This document shows, piece by piece, positions 15,875 to 23,676 of a stretch of DNA of 29,773 bases (positions are counted from its first letter, which is position 1; each line of letters begins with the position of its first letter). The stretch comes from Methanobacteriota archaeon (lineage in GTDB: Archaea; Thermoplasmatota; Poseidoniia; Poseidoniales; Poseidoniaceae): positions 1 to 29,773 of the forward strand of contig WTIV01000096.1 of the NCBI GenBank assembly GCA_011525095.1. The letters run 5' to 3'. Both the position numbers and the translations under genes were made by a program. Below the pieces are notes generated by a model. That model saw only the letters and a program-made list of their open reading frames with translations, had not been told where the DNA came from and did not search any database.

Positions 15875-15943
15875 GATTTATGCTTCTTGTTATAGCAGGT
15901 GTTGACCGTGGTTGATTAACAAGAGACGCCATCGCTCGTTTTT

Positions 15944-15956
15944 CACAAATTTTGTG
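15944..15956. repeat. Short inverted repeat CACAAA-T-TTTGTG
   Basis: A perfect 6-base inverted repeat with a 1-base centre, 70 bases before the methyltransferase/biotin ligase start. It is too tightly closed for a terminator hairpin; an operator is possible. The gap it lies in (15875-16105) contains nothing else recognisable apart from the tRNA promoter. Confidence 0.3.
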
Positions 15957-16058
15957 CCGAAGACTTTATTTCTTAACGGGAAAAAGACGCATCAGAAGGT
16001 ACCATCCTTCAGATACATACCTGTCCTGCTTTCTCCGGCTAAAATTGGTGGCAAAGGA

Positions 16059-16066
16059 TTTAAAAA
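16059..16066 (+). promoter_or_regulatory. TATA box of tRNA-Lys (and perhaps the rpo operon)
   Basis: TTTAAAAA preceded by the purine-rich AAAGGA fits an archaeal BRE/TATA pair. It lies 40-47 bases before the mature tRNA, giving a transcript start near 16088-16092 and a short 5' leader to be removed by RNase P. Confidence 0.55.
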
Positions 16067-16105
16067 CCCCATACAGGTCGGCCAAGAAGCCCAACACATA
16101 CATTT

Positions 16106-16179
16106 GGGCCTGTAGCTTAGTCAGGTAGAGCGTCCGGCTTTTAACCGGACGGTCGCGGGTTCGAACCCCGTCAGGCCCG
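16106..16179 (+). tRNA. tRNA-Lys (anticodon TTT)
   Basis: A full cloverleaf can be drawn. Acceptor stem GGGCCTG pairs with CAGGCCC (16172-16178), with discriminator G at 16179. D stem GCTT/GAGC with loop AGTCAGGTA. Anticodon stem TCCGG/CCGGA, with loop CTTTTAA and anticodon TTT at 16140-16142. T stem GCGGG/CCCGT with loop TTCGAAC. There is no intron, and the 3' CCA is not encoded (CCT follows). It sits 50 bases before rpoH on the same strand. Confidence 0.97.
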
Positions 16180-16229
16180 CCTGACAAGATACCGGCCAAG
16201 TGTATCAGGGCTCAGCGGGGTGTGTTTTT

Positions 16230-16850
16230 TTGGTAGTAAAGTCGGCAACTAAGAAGCGTTTGATGGAAATGGGCATAGCAGAAGAATATGCTCACAAACT
16301 TGCGACAGATCGAAACATGACAGATATCAAGGCCATGCCGGCCGACGAAATTGCGTCAGTTCTAGGTGTCTCAAAAGACGATGAAATTTTCACCGGCGCA
16401 ATGAATGCCCTCGCAGAATTAGGCCAGCGCAGACAGAAACGCAGAAGCCGAAAAATCACTATTTCAAGAAAAGCACTCGATGACGATGACATGGACTTGG
16501 CAGGTACCAAGTTCAACGTTCTAAACCACGTTCTTGTACCACACCAGGAACTAGTCCCTGTTGAGAGTGAGGAAGAAGAACTTGCTCCATGGGGTCTTTT
16601 GACAACCGATTCAGAAACCGGTGAGTCAAGACTTGCTAAGGAACTTCTCCCAAAGATTCTGATTACCGATCCAGTTGTTCAAGTGATTAAGGAAACCACT
16701 GAAAGAGCACATGACGCAGCGTCAACAGATGACGAAGAGCACGTCCCTCTACCCGCAGGATGGCTCGCAGACCGTGTTCTAAAGGTAGTAAGGCCTTCAC
16801 CATCCGCTGGTGTTTCGGTTGCTTACAGACTAATCGTGGAGGGCAGCTGA
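16230..16850 (+). CDS. rpoH: RNA polymerase subunit H (Rpb5-like) with extra N-terminal domain
   Basis: 206 residues from a TTG at 16230. This start is chosen because MVVKSATKK then aligns residue for residue with the start of RpoA2; an in-frame GTG at 16200 is rejected. The usual archaeal RpoH is only about 75-85 residues. Here the core begins near residue 94 (NVLNHVLVPHQELVP) and ends SPSAGVSVAYRLIVEG (190-205), with LPKILITDPVV (140-150) between. Added parts are an N-terminal domain (1-65) shared with RpoA2, a basic linker (QRRQKRRSRK), and two insertions in the core (about 124-136 and 153-179). RpoH forms part of the polymerase jaw that grips downstream DNA. It is the first gene of the polymerase operon; rpoB begins 14 bases after its stop. 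Confidence 0.93.
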   Translation: MVVKSATKKRLMEMGIAEEYAHKLATDRNMTDIKAMPADEIASVLGVSKDDEIFTGAMNALAELGQRRQKRRSRKITISRKALDDDDMDLAGTKFNVLNHVLVPHQELVPVESEEEELAPWGLLTTDSETGESRLAKELLPKILITDPVVQVIKETTERAHDAASTDDEEHVPLPAGWLADRVLKVVRPSPSAGVSVAYRLIVEGS

Positions 16851-16853
16851 GCT

Positions 16854-16860
16854 GAGGTGA
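16854..16860 (+). promoter_or_regulatory. Shine-Dalgarno GAGGTGA for rpoB
   Basis: GAGGTGA ends four bases before the ATG at 16865 and lies just after the rpoH stop. It decides the rpoB start. Confidence 0.75.
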
Positions 16861-16864
16861 TACC

Positions 16865-19800
16865 ATGAAGGAGATTATTGAATCATTTTTCCGAGAAAGA
16901 AGCCTAGTTAACCATCAACTAGCATCATACGATGACTGTATCCCATCCGGTGACAATTCCTTGTCTCGTATGGAGAAGATCGTAAGAAGTATCAGAGTCG
17001 GTACCGATGAAGAAGTCGAAGATGACAAGGGCGGTTTAATCAAACTCGACGTAATCGACCAAGACATCATCATTCGCGTTAAGAACATTCAACTGGGCGA
17101 GCCTACAATCCGTGAAGCGGACGGTAGCGACCACCCTTCGCAGCCAATGGAATGCCGACTACGCAAGTTGACATACATGTCACCTGTTAAGATGGATTTC
17201 ACAATTTTCAGAAACGGTGTGCCAACACAACCAGAAAAAGGAGTTCAGGTTGGTAACATGCCAATCATGGTTCGCAGCCGCAGGTGTAACCTGCACGCAA
17301 ACCACATCGCAGGTGACCGTGTTTTGCACCCAACAACCTCCGATGAAGACAGAAAGATGTGGGAAGAGTTGCTTCGTCAAAAGGGCGAAGACCCACTAGA
17401 TCCTGGAGGCTACTTCATCATCAACGGTACTGAGAGAGTACTAATCTCCATGGAAGACCTTGCTCCAAACCGTGTTACTGTTGAAATTAACAAGAGATAC
17501 GCAAAGAAGACAGAGGTTGCAAAGATCTTCTCACAAAAGGACGGTATGAGGAAGCCGCTTACAGTAGAGAAGCGCCGTGACGGTATGCTGATGGTCAAGA
17601 TCAGTACTGCTGGTACAACTGCAATTCCTGTAGTATTACTAATGCGCGCACTTGGCATCGAGAATGACCAAGAATTGTTCCAAGCGATTGCAGGTCCGAC
17701 AGAGACCTTCAAGTTCATCGTTGCCAACATTAACGAAGTAAAAGATAACGAAGAATACGCTGTCGATTCTATGGAGGAAGCACACGGCTGGTTAGAGAAG
17801 AAATTCGCTGCAGGTCAGCAGAAAGAATACCGTGAGGCTAGAGTTAACCAACTTCTAGACCGTGAACTTCTACCTCACTTGGGCGATCAAGTCGAGGATC
17901 GAAAGAAGAAAGCAATCTTCCTTGGAAGGATCGTACGTCAAGTATTGGAAATGGCAATCACAAGCAGAAAGCCAAACGACAAGGACCACTACGCAAACAA
18001 GCGTGTCCGCCTTGCTGGCGACCTTGTGGAAGATCTATTCCGTGTATCCATGGGACAACTTGCACGTGACCTGAAGTACCAACTTGAGAGGCACCACAAC
18101 AGAAAGCGTGAACTTAAGATCACATCTTGTTTGAGACCCGACGTTTTGACAAGCAAAATCATGCACGCTCTTGCTACTGGTAACTGGGTCGGTGGACGAT
18201 CTGGTGTAAGCCAGTTGTTGGATAGGACAACCTTCCTTTCCGCACTTTCCCACATGCGCCGTGTAACAAGTCCGCTTGTTCGCAGCCAACCTCACTTCGA
18301 AGCGCGTGACCTGCACCCAACTCAATGGGGCCGTCTATGTCCAAACGAGACCCCTGAAGGTCAGAACTGTGGTCTAGTAAAGAACGCTGCACAGATGATT
18401 GACATATCAGAAGCTGTTCCTGAAGAGGAAATCAGAACTCGCCTTGACGAAATGGATGTATTCCAACCAGATGACTGGACAGATGGTGACAGGATTCACG
18501 TGAATGGTGACATCTATGGTGTACACAAGCGTGGGAAGAATTTGGTTACTCAGTTCAAGAATGCTCGCCGTCGCGGTGCAATCAGACCTGAAGTATCTAT
18601 CAGATACGACAATGTCAACAAAGACATATTCATCAACACTGACAAGGGAAGAATCCTACGTCCAGTATTGATTCTATACGATGGTGCACCAAGATTAACT
18701 CAGAAGCACTTGGAGATGGTAAGTTCAGGAGAACTGACGTTCAATGACTTGGTCAACGAAGGTGTTGTCGAGTGGATCGATGCTGAAGAAGAAGAAGACC
18801 TTTACATCGCACCAAGGCCATTCGTACTCCCTGAAGTAGTTCCAGAAGGAAACGAATACGCTGGCAGACCAGTAAGTCACTCCGCAGTAACATGGCTAAA
18901 CCTCGGTGAGCCAGGTGCAGAGGATGCTAACCTGCAAGCAAGAGTTACAATGCCAAATGGAGAAAAGGCTGATGCAATCTTCAGTGTACCGCTATTGTAT
19001 ACTCAAGAACACACTCATTGTGAGATTGACCCGCAACTCGTCCTTGGTGTATGCGCTTCATTGATTCCATACCCCGAGCACAACTCAACACCACGTGTTA
19101 CCGGTGGTACTGCAATGGTAAAGCAATCACTTGGTTTGCCAAGTTCAAACTACAGGCTAAGACCAGATACGAGATTACACATCTTGCACTACCCACAGCG
19201 CTCTATCACCTACACACAGGCTATGGACACCACAAAGTTCGACAGCAGGCCTGGTGGACAGAACTTCATCGTTGCAGTCATGAGTCTTCACGGCTACAAC
19301 ATGCAGGACGCCGTTATCATGAACCGCTCCAGCGTACAGCGTGCACTTGGACGCTCTACTTTCAACAGAACTTACAACGCAGAGCGCAGAAGATTCCCTG
19401 GTGGACAGGTAGAAGAAATCGAAATTCCAGGCACAGGTCTGGAAGAAGTAAAGGGATTGAAGCCTGTTGGAGCATATGATCACTTAGAAGCCGACGGTCT
19501 ACCTCATCCTGAGAAGTACCTCGAGGGTGGAGACGTACTGGTTGGTAAGACCAGCCCTCCAAGATTCTTGGAAGAAACTGGTGCAGGTGCTTTCTTGCAA
19601 GCACAAGAACGCCGTGAATCATCCATGCCTATTCGACATGGAGAGAAGGGATGGGTCGACAATGTCTATGTCACAGAATCACTAGATTCGGGAAGACTGG
19701 TCAGGTGTATGGTTAGATCACACAAGGTCCCTGAAGTTGGAGACAAATTCGCATCTCGTCACGGACAGAAAGGAGTCATCGGACGCCTTGTGGATGCTGA

Positions 19801-20476
19801 AGATATGCCTTTCACTCGTGATGGTGTAGTTCCTGACCTAATCATCAACCCGCACGCTATTCCATCGAGAATGACAGTTGCTCACGTTCTAGAGATGATT
19901 GGAGGAAAGGTCGGTTCTCTCGAAGGACGAAGAATCGACGGTACTGCCTTCAGAGGAGAAAAGGAAGGAAGCCTACGTGACAGCTTAGTCCGCAATGGAT
20001 ATGCACACACTGGTAGAGAAGTAATGGTTAATGGAGAAACTGGAGAAACATACCCTGCAGAAATCTTCGTCGGATGTATCTACTACCAGAAGTTACACCA
20101 CATGGTATCTGGAAAGATTCACGCAAGAAGCCGTGGTCGTGTACAGATTCTAACTCGTCAGCCTACCGAAGGACGTGCTCGTCAAGGTGGTCTAAGATTC
20201 GGAGAAATGGAGCGTGATTGTCTGATCGCACACGGTGCTTCGATGGTTATCAAGGACAGACTCCTAGACGAATCTGACGGAATTGACTTATTCGTTTGTG
20301 CTCAATCTGGACACATTGCATGGTACGATCCGAAACGAAGAACATACGTGTCGCCGATACACGGTGACGGAGCGGAGGTGTACAAGGTACAAACCTCATA
20401 CGCATTCAAGTTGCTACTTGACGAGATGAAGAGTCTCGGAGTGGCAATGCGCCTAGAACTGGAGGACCGCAGATGA
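16865..20476 (+). CDS. rpoB: RNA polymerase subunit B (RpoB, unsplit)
   Basis: 1203 residues, the full-length second-largest polymerase subunit. Methanogens and haloarchaea split it into B'' and B'; here it is in one piece. Recognisable blocks include WGRLCPNETPEGQNCGLV (fork/active-site region), GYNMQDAVIMNRSS, the nucleotide-side GDKFASRHGQKGVIG block, and the C-terminal VSYAFKLLLxE clamp segment (here TSYAFKLLLDEM). The C-terminal zinc ribbon normally reads C-x2-C-x14-C-x2-H/C; here it is C1145-x2-S1148-x14-S1163-x2-H1166, so two cysteine ligands are serines while the surroundings (GHIAWYD, PIHGD) are kept. It forms the polymerase active-site wall, with the RpoA subunits encoded next. The stop overlaps the rpoA1 start as ATGA. 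Confidence 0.98.
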   Translation: MKEIIESFFRERSLVNHQLASYDDCIPSGDNSLSRMEKIVRSIRVGTDEEVEDDKGGLIKLDVIDQDIIIRVKNIQLGEPTIREADGSDHPSQPMECRLRKLTYMSPVKMDFTIFRNGVPTQPEKGVQVGNMPIMVRSRRCNLHANHIAGDRVLHPTTSDEDRKMWEELLRQKGEDPLDPGGYFIINGTERVLISMEDLAPNRVTVEINKRYAKKTEVAKIFSQKDGMRKPLTVEKRRDGMLMVKISTAGTTAIPVVLLMRALGIENDQELFQAIAGPTETFKFIVANINEVKDNEEYAVDSMEEAHGWLEKKFAAGQQKEYREARVNQLLDRELLPHLGDQVEDRKKKAIFLGRIVRQVLEMAITSRKPNDKDHYANKRVRLAGDLVEDLFRVSMGQLARDLKYQLERHHNRKRELKITSCLRPDVLTSKIMHALATGNWVGGRSGVSQLLDRTTFLSALSHMRRVTSPLVRSQPHFEARDLHPTQWGRLCPNETPEGQNCGLVKNAAQMIDISEAVPEEEIRTRLDEMDVFQPDDWTDGDRIHVNGDIYGVHKRGKNLVTQFKNARRRGAIRPEVSIRYDNVNKDIFINTDKGRILRPVLILYDGAPRLTQKHLEMVSSGELTFNDLVNEGVVEWIDAEEEEDLYIAPRPFVLPEVVPEGNEYAGRPVSHSAVTWLNLGEPGAEDANLQARVTMPNGEKADAIFSVPLLYTQEHTHCEIDPQLVLGVCASLIPYPEHNSTPRVTGGTAMVKQSLGLPSSNYRLRPDTRLHILHYPQRSITYTQAMDTTKFDSRPGGQNFIVAVMSLHGYNMQDAVIMNRSSVQRALGRSTFNRTYNAERRRFPGGQVEEIEIPGTGLEEVKGLKPVGAYDHLEADGLPHPEKYLEGGDVLVGKTSPPRFLEETGAGAFLQAQERRESSMPIRHGEKGWVDNVYVTESLDSGRLVRCMVRSHKVPEVGDKFASRHGQKGVIGRLVDAEDMPFTRDGVVPDLIINPHAIPSRMTVAHVLEMIGGKVGSLEGRRIDGTAFRGEKEGSLRDSLVRNGYAHTGREVMVNGETGETYPAEIFVGCIYYQKLHHMVSGKIHARSRGRVQILTRQPTEGRARQGGLRFGEMERDCLIAHGASMVIKDRLLDESDGIDLFVCAQSGHIAWYDPKRRTYVSPIHGDGAEVYKVQTSYAFKLLLDEMKSLGVAMRLELEDRR

Positions 20477-23400
20477 GCAGAAATAGCACAACAATGATTC
20501 CAAAGAGAATCGCAAGCATCCGCTTTAGCTTGATGGACCCAACAGAGATACGAAAGATGTCTTCTGTTGAGGTTAAGACCGCAGACACATACAAGGACGA
20601 TGGTCACGCATACAGACAAGGATTGATGGACCCTCACATGGGTGTCATCGAGCCAGGTCTTCTGTGCCCAACTGACAACTGTAAGTACGACGAAAGCCCA
20701 GGTCATTTTGGGCACATACAACTTGAGTTGCCAGTTATCCACATTGGTTTCGTCAACCTAATCAAGACAGCATTGAAGGCTACTTGTAACTCATGCAGCA
20801 AGATTCTGCTACACAGTGCTGGGGGTACAGCTCCAGGTATGACAAGCGAAGATGAACCATCTGAGCAAGATTACTACCGTAAGAGAGTTTACGATATCAT
20901 CTTGAAGCACGGTGTGGGTTCAACTGAATTCTCCAAGATTATCAAGGAAATCGAGAAGAAGACTTCAGAAGCAAGAAGGACAATTTGTATGCACTGTAAC
21001 GCTCAGCAAGGAAAGATTGTTCTTGACAAGCCAACAACGTTCAAGGAACACATCATCGCTCAAGGTGGCGCAAAGGCAACCGAGAGAAAGTTGAACGCTC
21101 GTGATATCCGTGAATGGCTGCAAGGAATTCCTCAAGAGCACCTAATCTTCTTGGGAATGCACAAGGAAAACAGGCCTGAATGGATTGTTTTGAAGGTACT
21201 TCCAGTTCCACCTATCACCGTTAGACCATCTATTACCCTAGATTCTGGTGACAGGTCTGAAGACGACTTGACTCACAAGTTGGTTGACGTGCTGAGAATT
21301 AACCAAAGACTTCGTGAAAACCGTGACGCTGGTGCGCCACAATTGATTGTTGAGGACCTTTGGGAACTTCTACAATATCACGTTACAACATACTTCGACA
21401 ACCAAACCAGCGGTATCCCGCCAGCAAGACACCGATCTGGTAGAACTTTGAAGACTCTGACTCAGCGTCTGAAGGGTAAGGAAGGAAGATTCCGTTCTAA
21501 CCTGTCCGGTAAGCGTGTAAACTTCTGTGCAAGGTCTGTTATTTCACCAGACCCATACCTAGGTGTTAACGAAGTTGGAGTACCGACTAAGATTGCAAAG
21601 GAATTAACTGTACCAATCAGAGTTACAACCCGTAACCGTGAGCAGATGCGTCAGATGATTCTACGTGGTCCTGATGTACACCCAGGTGTAAACTACGTAA
21701 TTCGTGGTGACAGGCGTCGTGTAAGAATCAACGAAAGAAGCAGGCTAATCAATGCAGGTTTCAGATGTCACAACCCAGAATGTATGGAAGAAACCACTCA
21801 AAGGTTCGACCTTCATTCTGTAATGCCAGCACCTAACTTCCTTCCTGGACTAGTTGTCAAGAAATTCGTTTCTCGTGAAGAAGCGGTCGCAGGCGGCGAA
21901 GAAATGGTCTCATATGCAATCGATGAGAGAGCGACTCTAGCAAACTTACGTGGCGAAGACATCGATGGTAACCCTCTAGCAGAGGATGATCCTAGAGCAG
22001 TACTCCACCACCGCTGGAAGTATGAATTGGCAAACCCAGATTCTCCATTCCCTGAGCATCTTGAGGTCGCATGTCCACACTGTGGCAGCCCTGACAACGA
22101 ATGGGGAGAGAGAACCCGTGTCGAAGACCGTCTGTCCACTCTTGACATGAACGGTAATCCAAAGCCAGGTTTACTTGTAGAGAGACACTTGATTGATGGC
22201 GACGTTGTAATCTTCAACAGACAGCCATCTCTACACAGAATGTCGATGATGGTTCACGAAGTTAGAGTTATGGAAGGTCACACTTTCAGATTCAATCTAG
22301 CGGTTTGTACGCCATACAACGCAGATTTCGATGGTGACGAGATGAACCTCCACGTCATCCAAGGAGAAGAAGCACGTGCTGAAGCTAAGATTCTGATGCG
22401 TGTTCAGGAGCACATCCTAACTCCAAGATATGGTGGTGCAGTTATCGGTGGTATTCACGACCACATTTCTGGTGCTTACCTACTATCTAGGCCAGAGACA
22501 AAGATCTCCAAGAGACACGGTCTCGAAATGCTAGGAAATATCGGATACACCGGAGCACTACCGAAGGTTCACAAGGGTGCAGAGGGAGAGTACTTCATGG
22601 GTGAAGACTTGGTTTCAGTAATCATTCCTGAAAACATCCACTTGAGATTTAGAAGCCGTTCAAATGATGACGTAGTTGTCAAGAACGGGAAGGTTTCGGG
22701 TACTCTAGATAAGCGTGCAATCGGTGCTGAAGATGGACGTCTTCTAGATGCAATTGTCCAAACTAATGGACCAACCGACGGTGCAAGATTCTTAGACGAG
22801 TTCACAAGACTCTCAATCGGTGCTTGTACATCTCTAGGTTTCACTACTGGAATTGATGACGAAGATTTGTCAGCTGAAGCATTGAGCGAAATTGAGCGCC
22901 ACAATGCAGAAGCGCGTGCAGAGGTACGTGCGGAACTAGACAAATTCGGAAAAGACGGACGTGGCTATGAAACACGCCCAGGAAGAACTCCAAAGGAAAC
23001 ACTGGAAGAGAACATCATGGTCATCCTAGACCAGGGTAAGCAAGCTGCTGGTGACGTTGCAAAGGAAGAATTGAACCACCCAGGTAACTCCAATGCCGCT
23101 GTAGGTATGGCGATTTCTGGTGCGAGAGGTTCAATGGACAACCTCACCATGATGGCAGGTAGTATCGGACAAGCAAAGGTTCGTGGTGCACGTCTAGAAC
23201 GTGGTTATCACCAGCGTGTTCTACCTCACTTCAAGCGTGGTGGACTTGGTGCAACCGAGAAGGGATTCATTTCCTCCTCATTCAAGCGTGGTCTTGAGCC
23301 AACAGAGTTCTTCATGCTATCAGTTTCTGGAAGAGAATCACTGGTTGATACAGCGGTTCGTACAAGTAAATCCGGATACATGCAGAGGAGACTCATCAAC

Positions 23401-23676
23401 GCGATGGATGACCTCAAGGTATTCGATGACGAAAACCTCTCTGTCAGAAATACCGCAGATCGTATCATCCAGTTCGCTTATGGTGAGGATGGAATCGACC
23501 CAAGCCGTGGTGTACACGGAAAGCCATTCAACATCGACGTAGTTGTCGATGAGGCGCTGGGTACAGACGGACCTACCAAGACTAAGGAAGAAGAATACAT
23601 CGACAGAGGCGACAAAGAATTCGACCTCGGATATGATGAGGGTGATTCCGAAGCAGCAGCTGGAGGTGATTTGTGA
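20473..23676 (+). CDS. rpoA1: RNA polymerase subunit A' (RpoA1)
   Basis: 1067 residues, longer than the usual archaeal A' of about 870-910. The catalytic loop NADFDGDEMN at 616-625 has the three Mg-binding Asp (618, 620, 622). LSGKRVNF and FNRQPSLHRMSMM are present. The first clamp zinc motif, normally C-x2-C-x6-C-x2-H, reads C65-x2-D68-x6-S75-x2-H78 with a stray C70; the second (C105, C108 with C172, C175) is intact. Between the dock region (RRVRINERSR) and VERHLIDGD at 569 is an insertion (about 425-565) with C432-x4-C437 and C534-x2-C537. The bridge helix reads FFMLSVSGRESLVDTA where archaeal relatives have FFHAMGGREGLVDTA. An acidic tail ends the protein. The TGATG overlap with rpoA2 implies coupled translation. 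The A'/A'' split is normal for archaea. Confidence 0.98.
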   Translation: MSRNSTTMIPKRIASIRFSLMDPTEIRKMSSVEVKTADTYKDDGHAYRQGLMDPHMGVIEPGLLCPTDNCKYDESPGHFGHIQLELPVIHIGFVNLIKTALKATCNSCSKILLHSAGGTAPGMTSEDEPSEQDYYRKRVYDIILKHGVGSTEFSKIIKEIEKKTSEARRTICMHCNAQQGKIVLDKPTTFKEHIIAQGGAKATERKLNARDIREWLQGIPQEHLIFLGMHKENRPEWIVLKVLPVPPITVRPSITLDSGDRSEDDLTHKLVDVLRINQRLRENRDAGAPQLIVEDLWELLQYHVTTYFDNQTSGIPPARHRSGRTLKTLTQRLKGKEGRFRSNLSGKRVNFCARSVISPDPYLGVNEVGVPTKIAKELTVPIRVTTRNREQMRQMILRGPDVHPGVNYVIRGDRRRVRINERSRLINAGFRCHNPECMEETTQRFDLHSVMPAPNFLPGLVVKKFVSREEAVAGGEEMVSYAIDERATLANLRGEDIDGNPLAEDDPRAVLHHRWKYELANPDSPFPEHLEVACPHCGSPDNEWGERTRVEDRLSTLDMNGNPKPGLLVERHLIDGDVVIFNRQPSLHRMSMMVHEVRVMEGHTFRFNLAVCTPYNADFDGDEMNLHVIQGEEARAEAKILMRVQEHILTPRYGGAVIGGIHDHISGAYLLSRPETKISKRHGLEMLGNIGYTGALPKVHKGAEGEYFMGEDLVSVIIPENIHLRFRSRSNDDVVVKNGKVSGTLDKRAIGAEDGRLLDAIVQTNGPTDGARFLDEFTRLSIGACTSLGFTTGIDDEDLSAEALSEIERHNAEARAEVRAELDKFGKDGRGYETRPGRTPKETLEENIMVILDQGKQAAGDVAKEELNHPGNSNAAVGMAISGARGSMDNLTMMAGSIGQAKVRGARLERGYHQRVLPHFKRGGLGATEKGFISSSFKRGLEPTEFFMLSVSGRESLVDTAVRTSKSGYMQRRLINAMDDLKVFDDENLSVRNTADRIIQFAYGEDGIDPSRGVHGKPFNIDVVVDEALGTDGPTKTKEEEYIDRGDKEFDLGYDEGDSEAAAGGDL

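Noticed and set aside
15966..16199. Minus-strand frame of 77 codons across the tRNA
   Set aside because: It is the antisense of tRNA-Lys (GPDGVRTRDRPVKS is the well-known tRNA shadow peptide) and has no ribosome site.
16200..16229. Earlier GTG start for rpoH
   Set aside because: The ten extra residues have no counterpart in RpoA2, whereas the TTG at 16230 makes both proteins begin MVVKSATKK.
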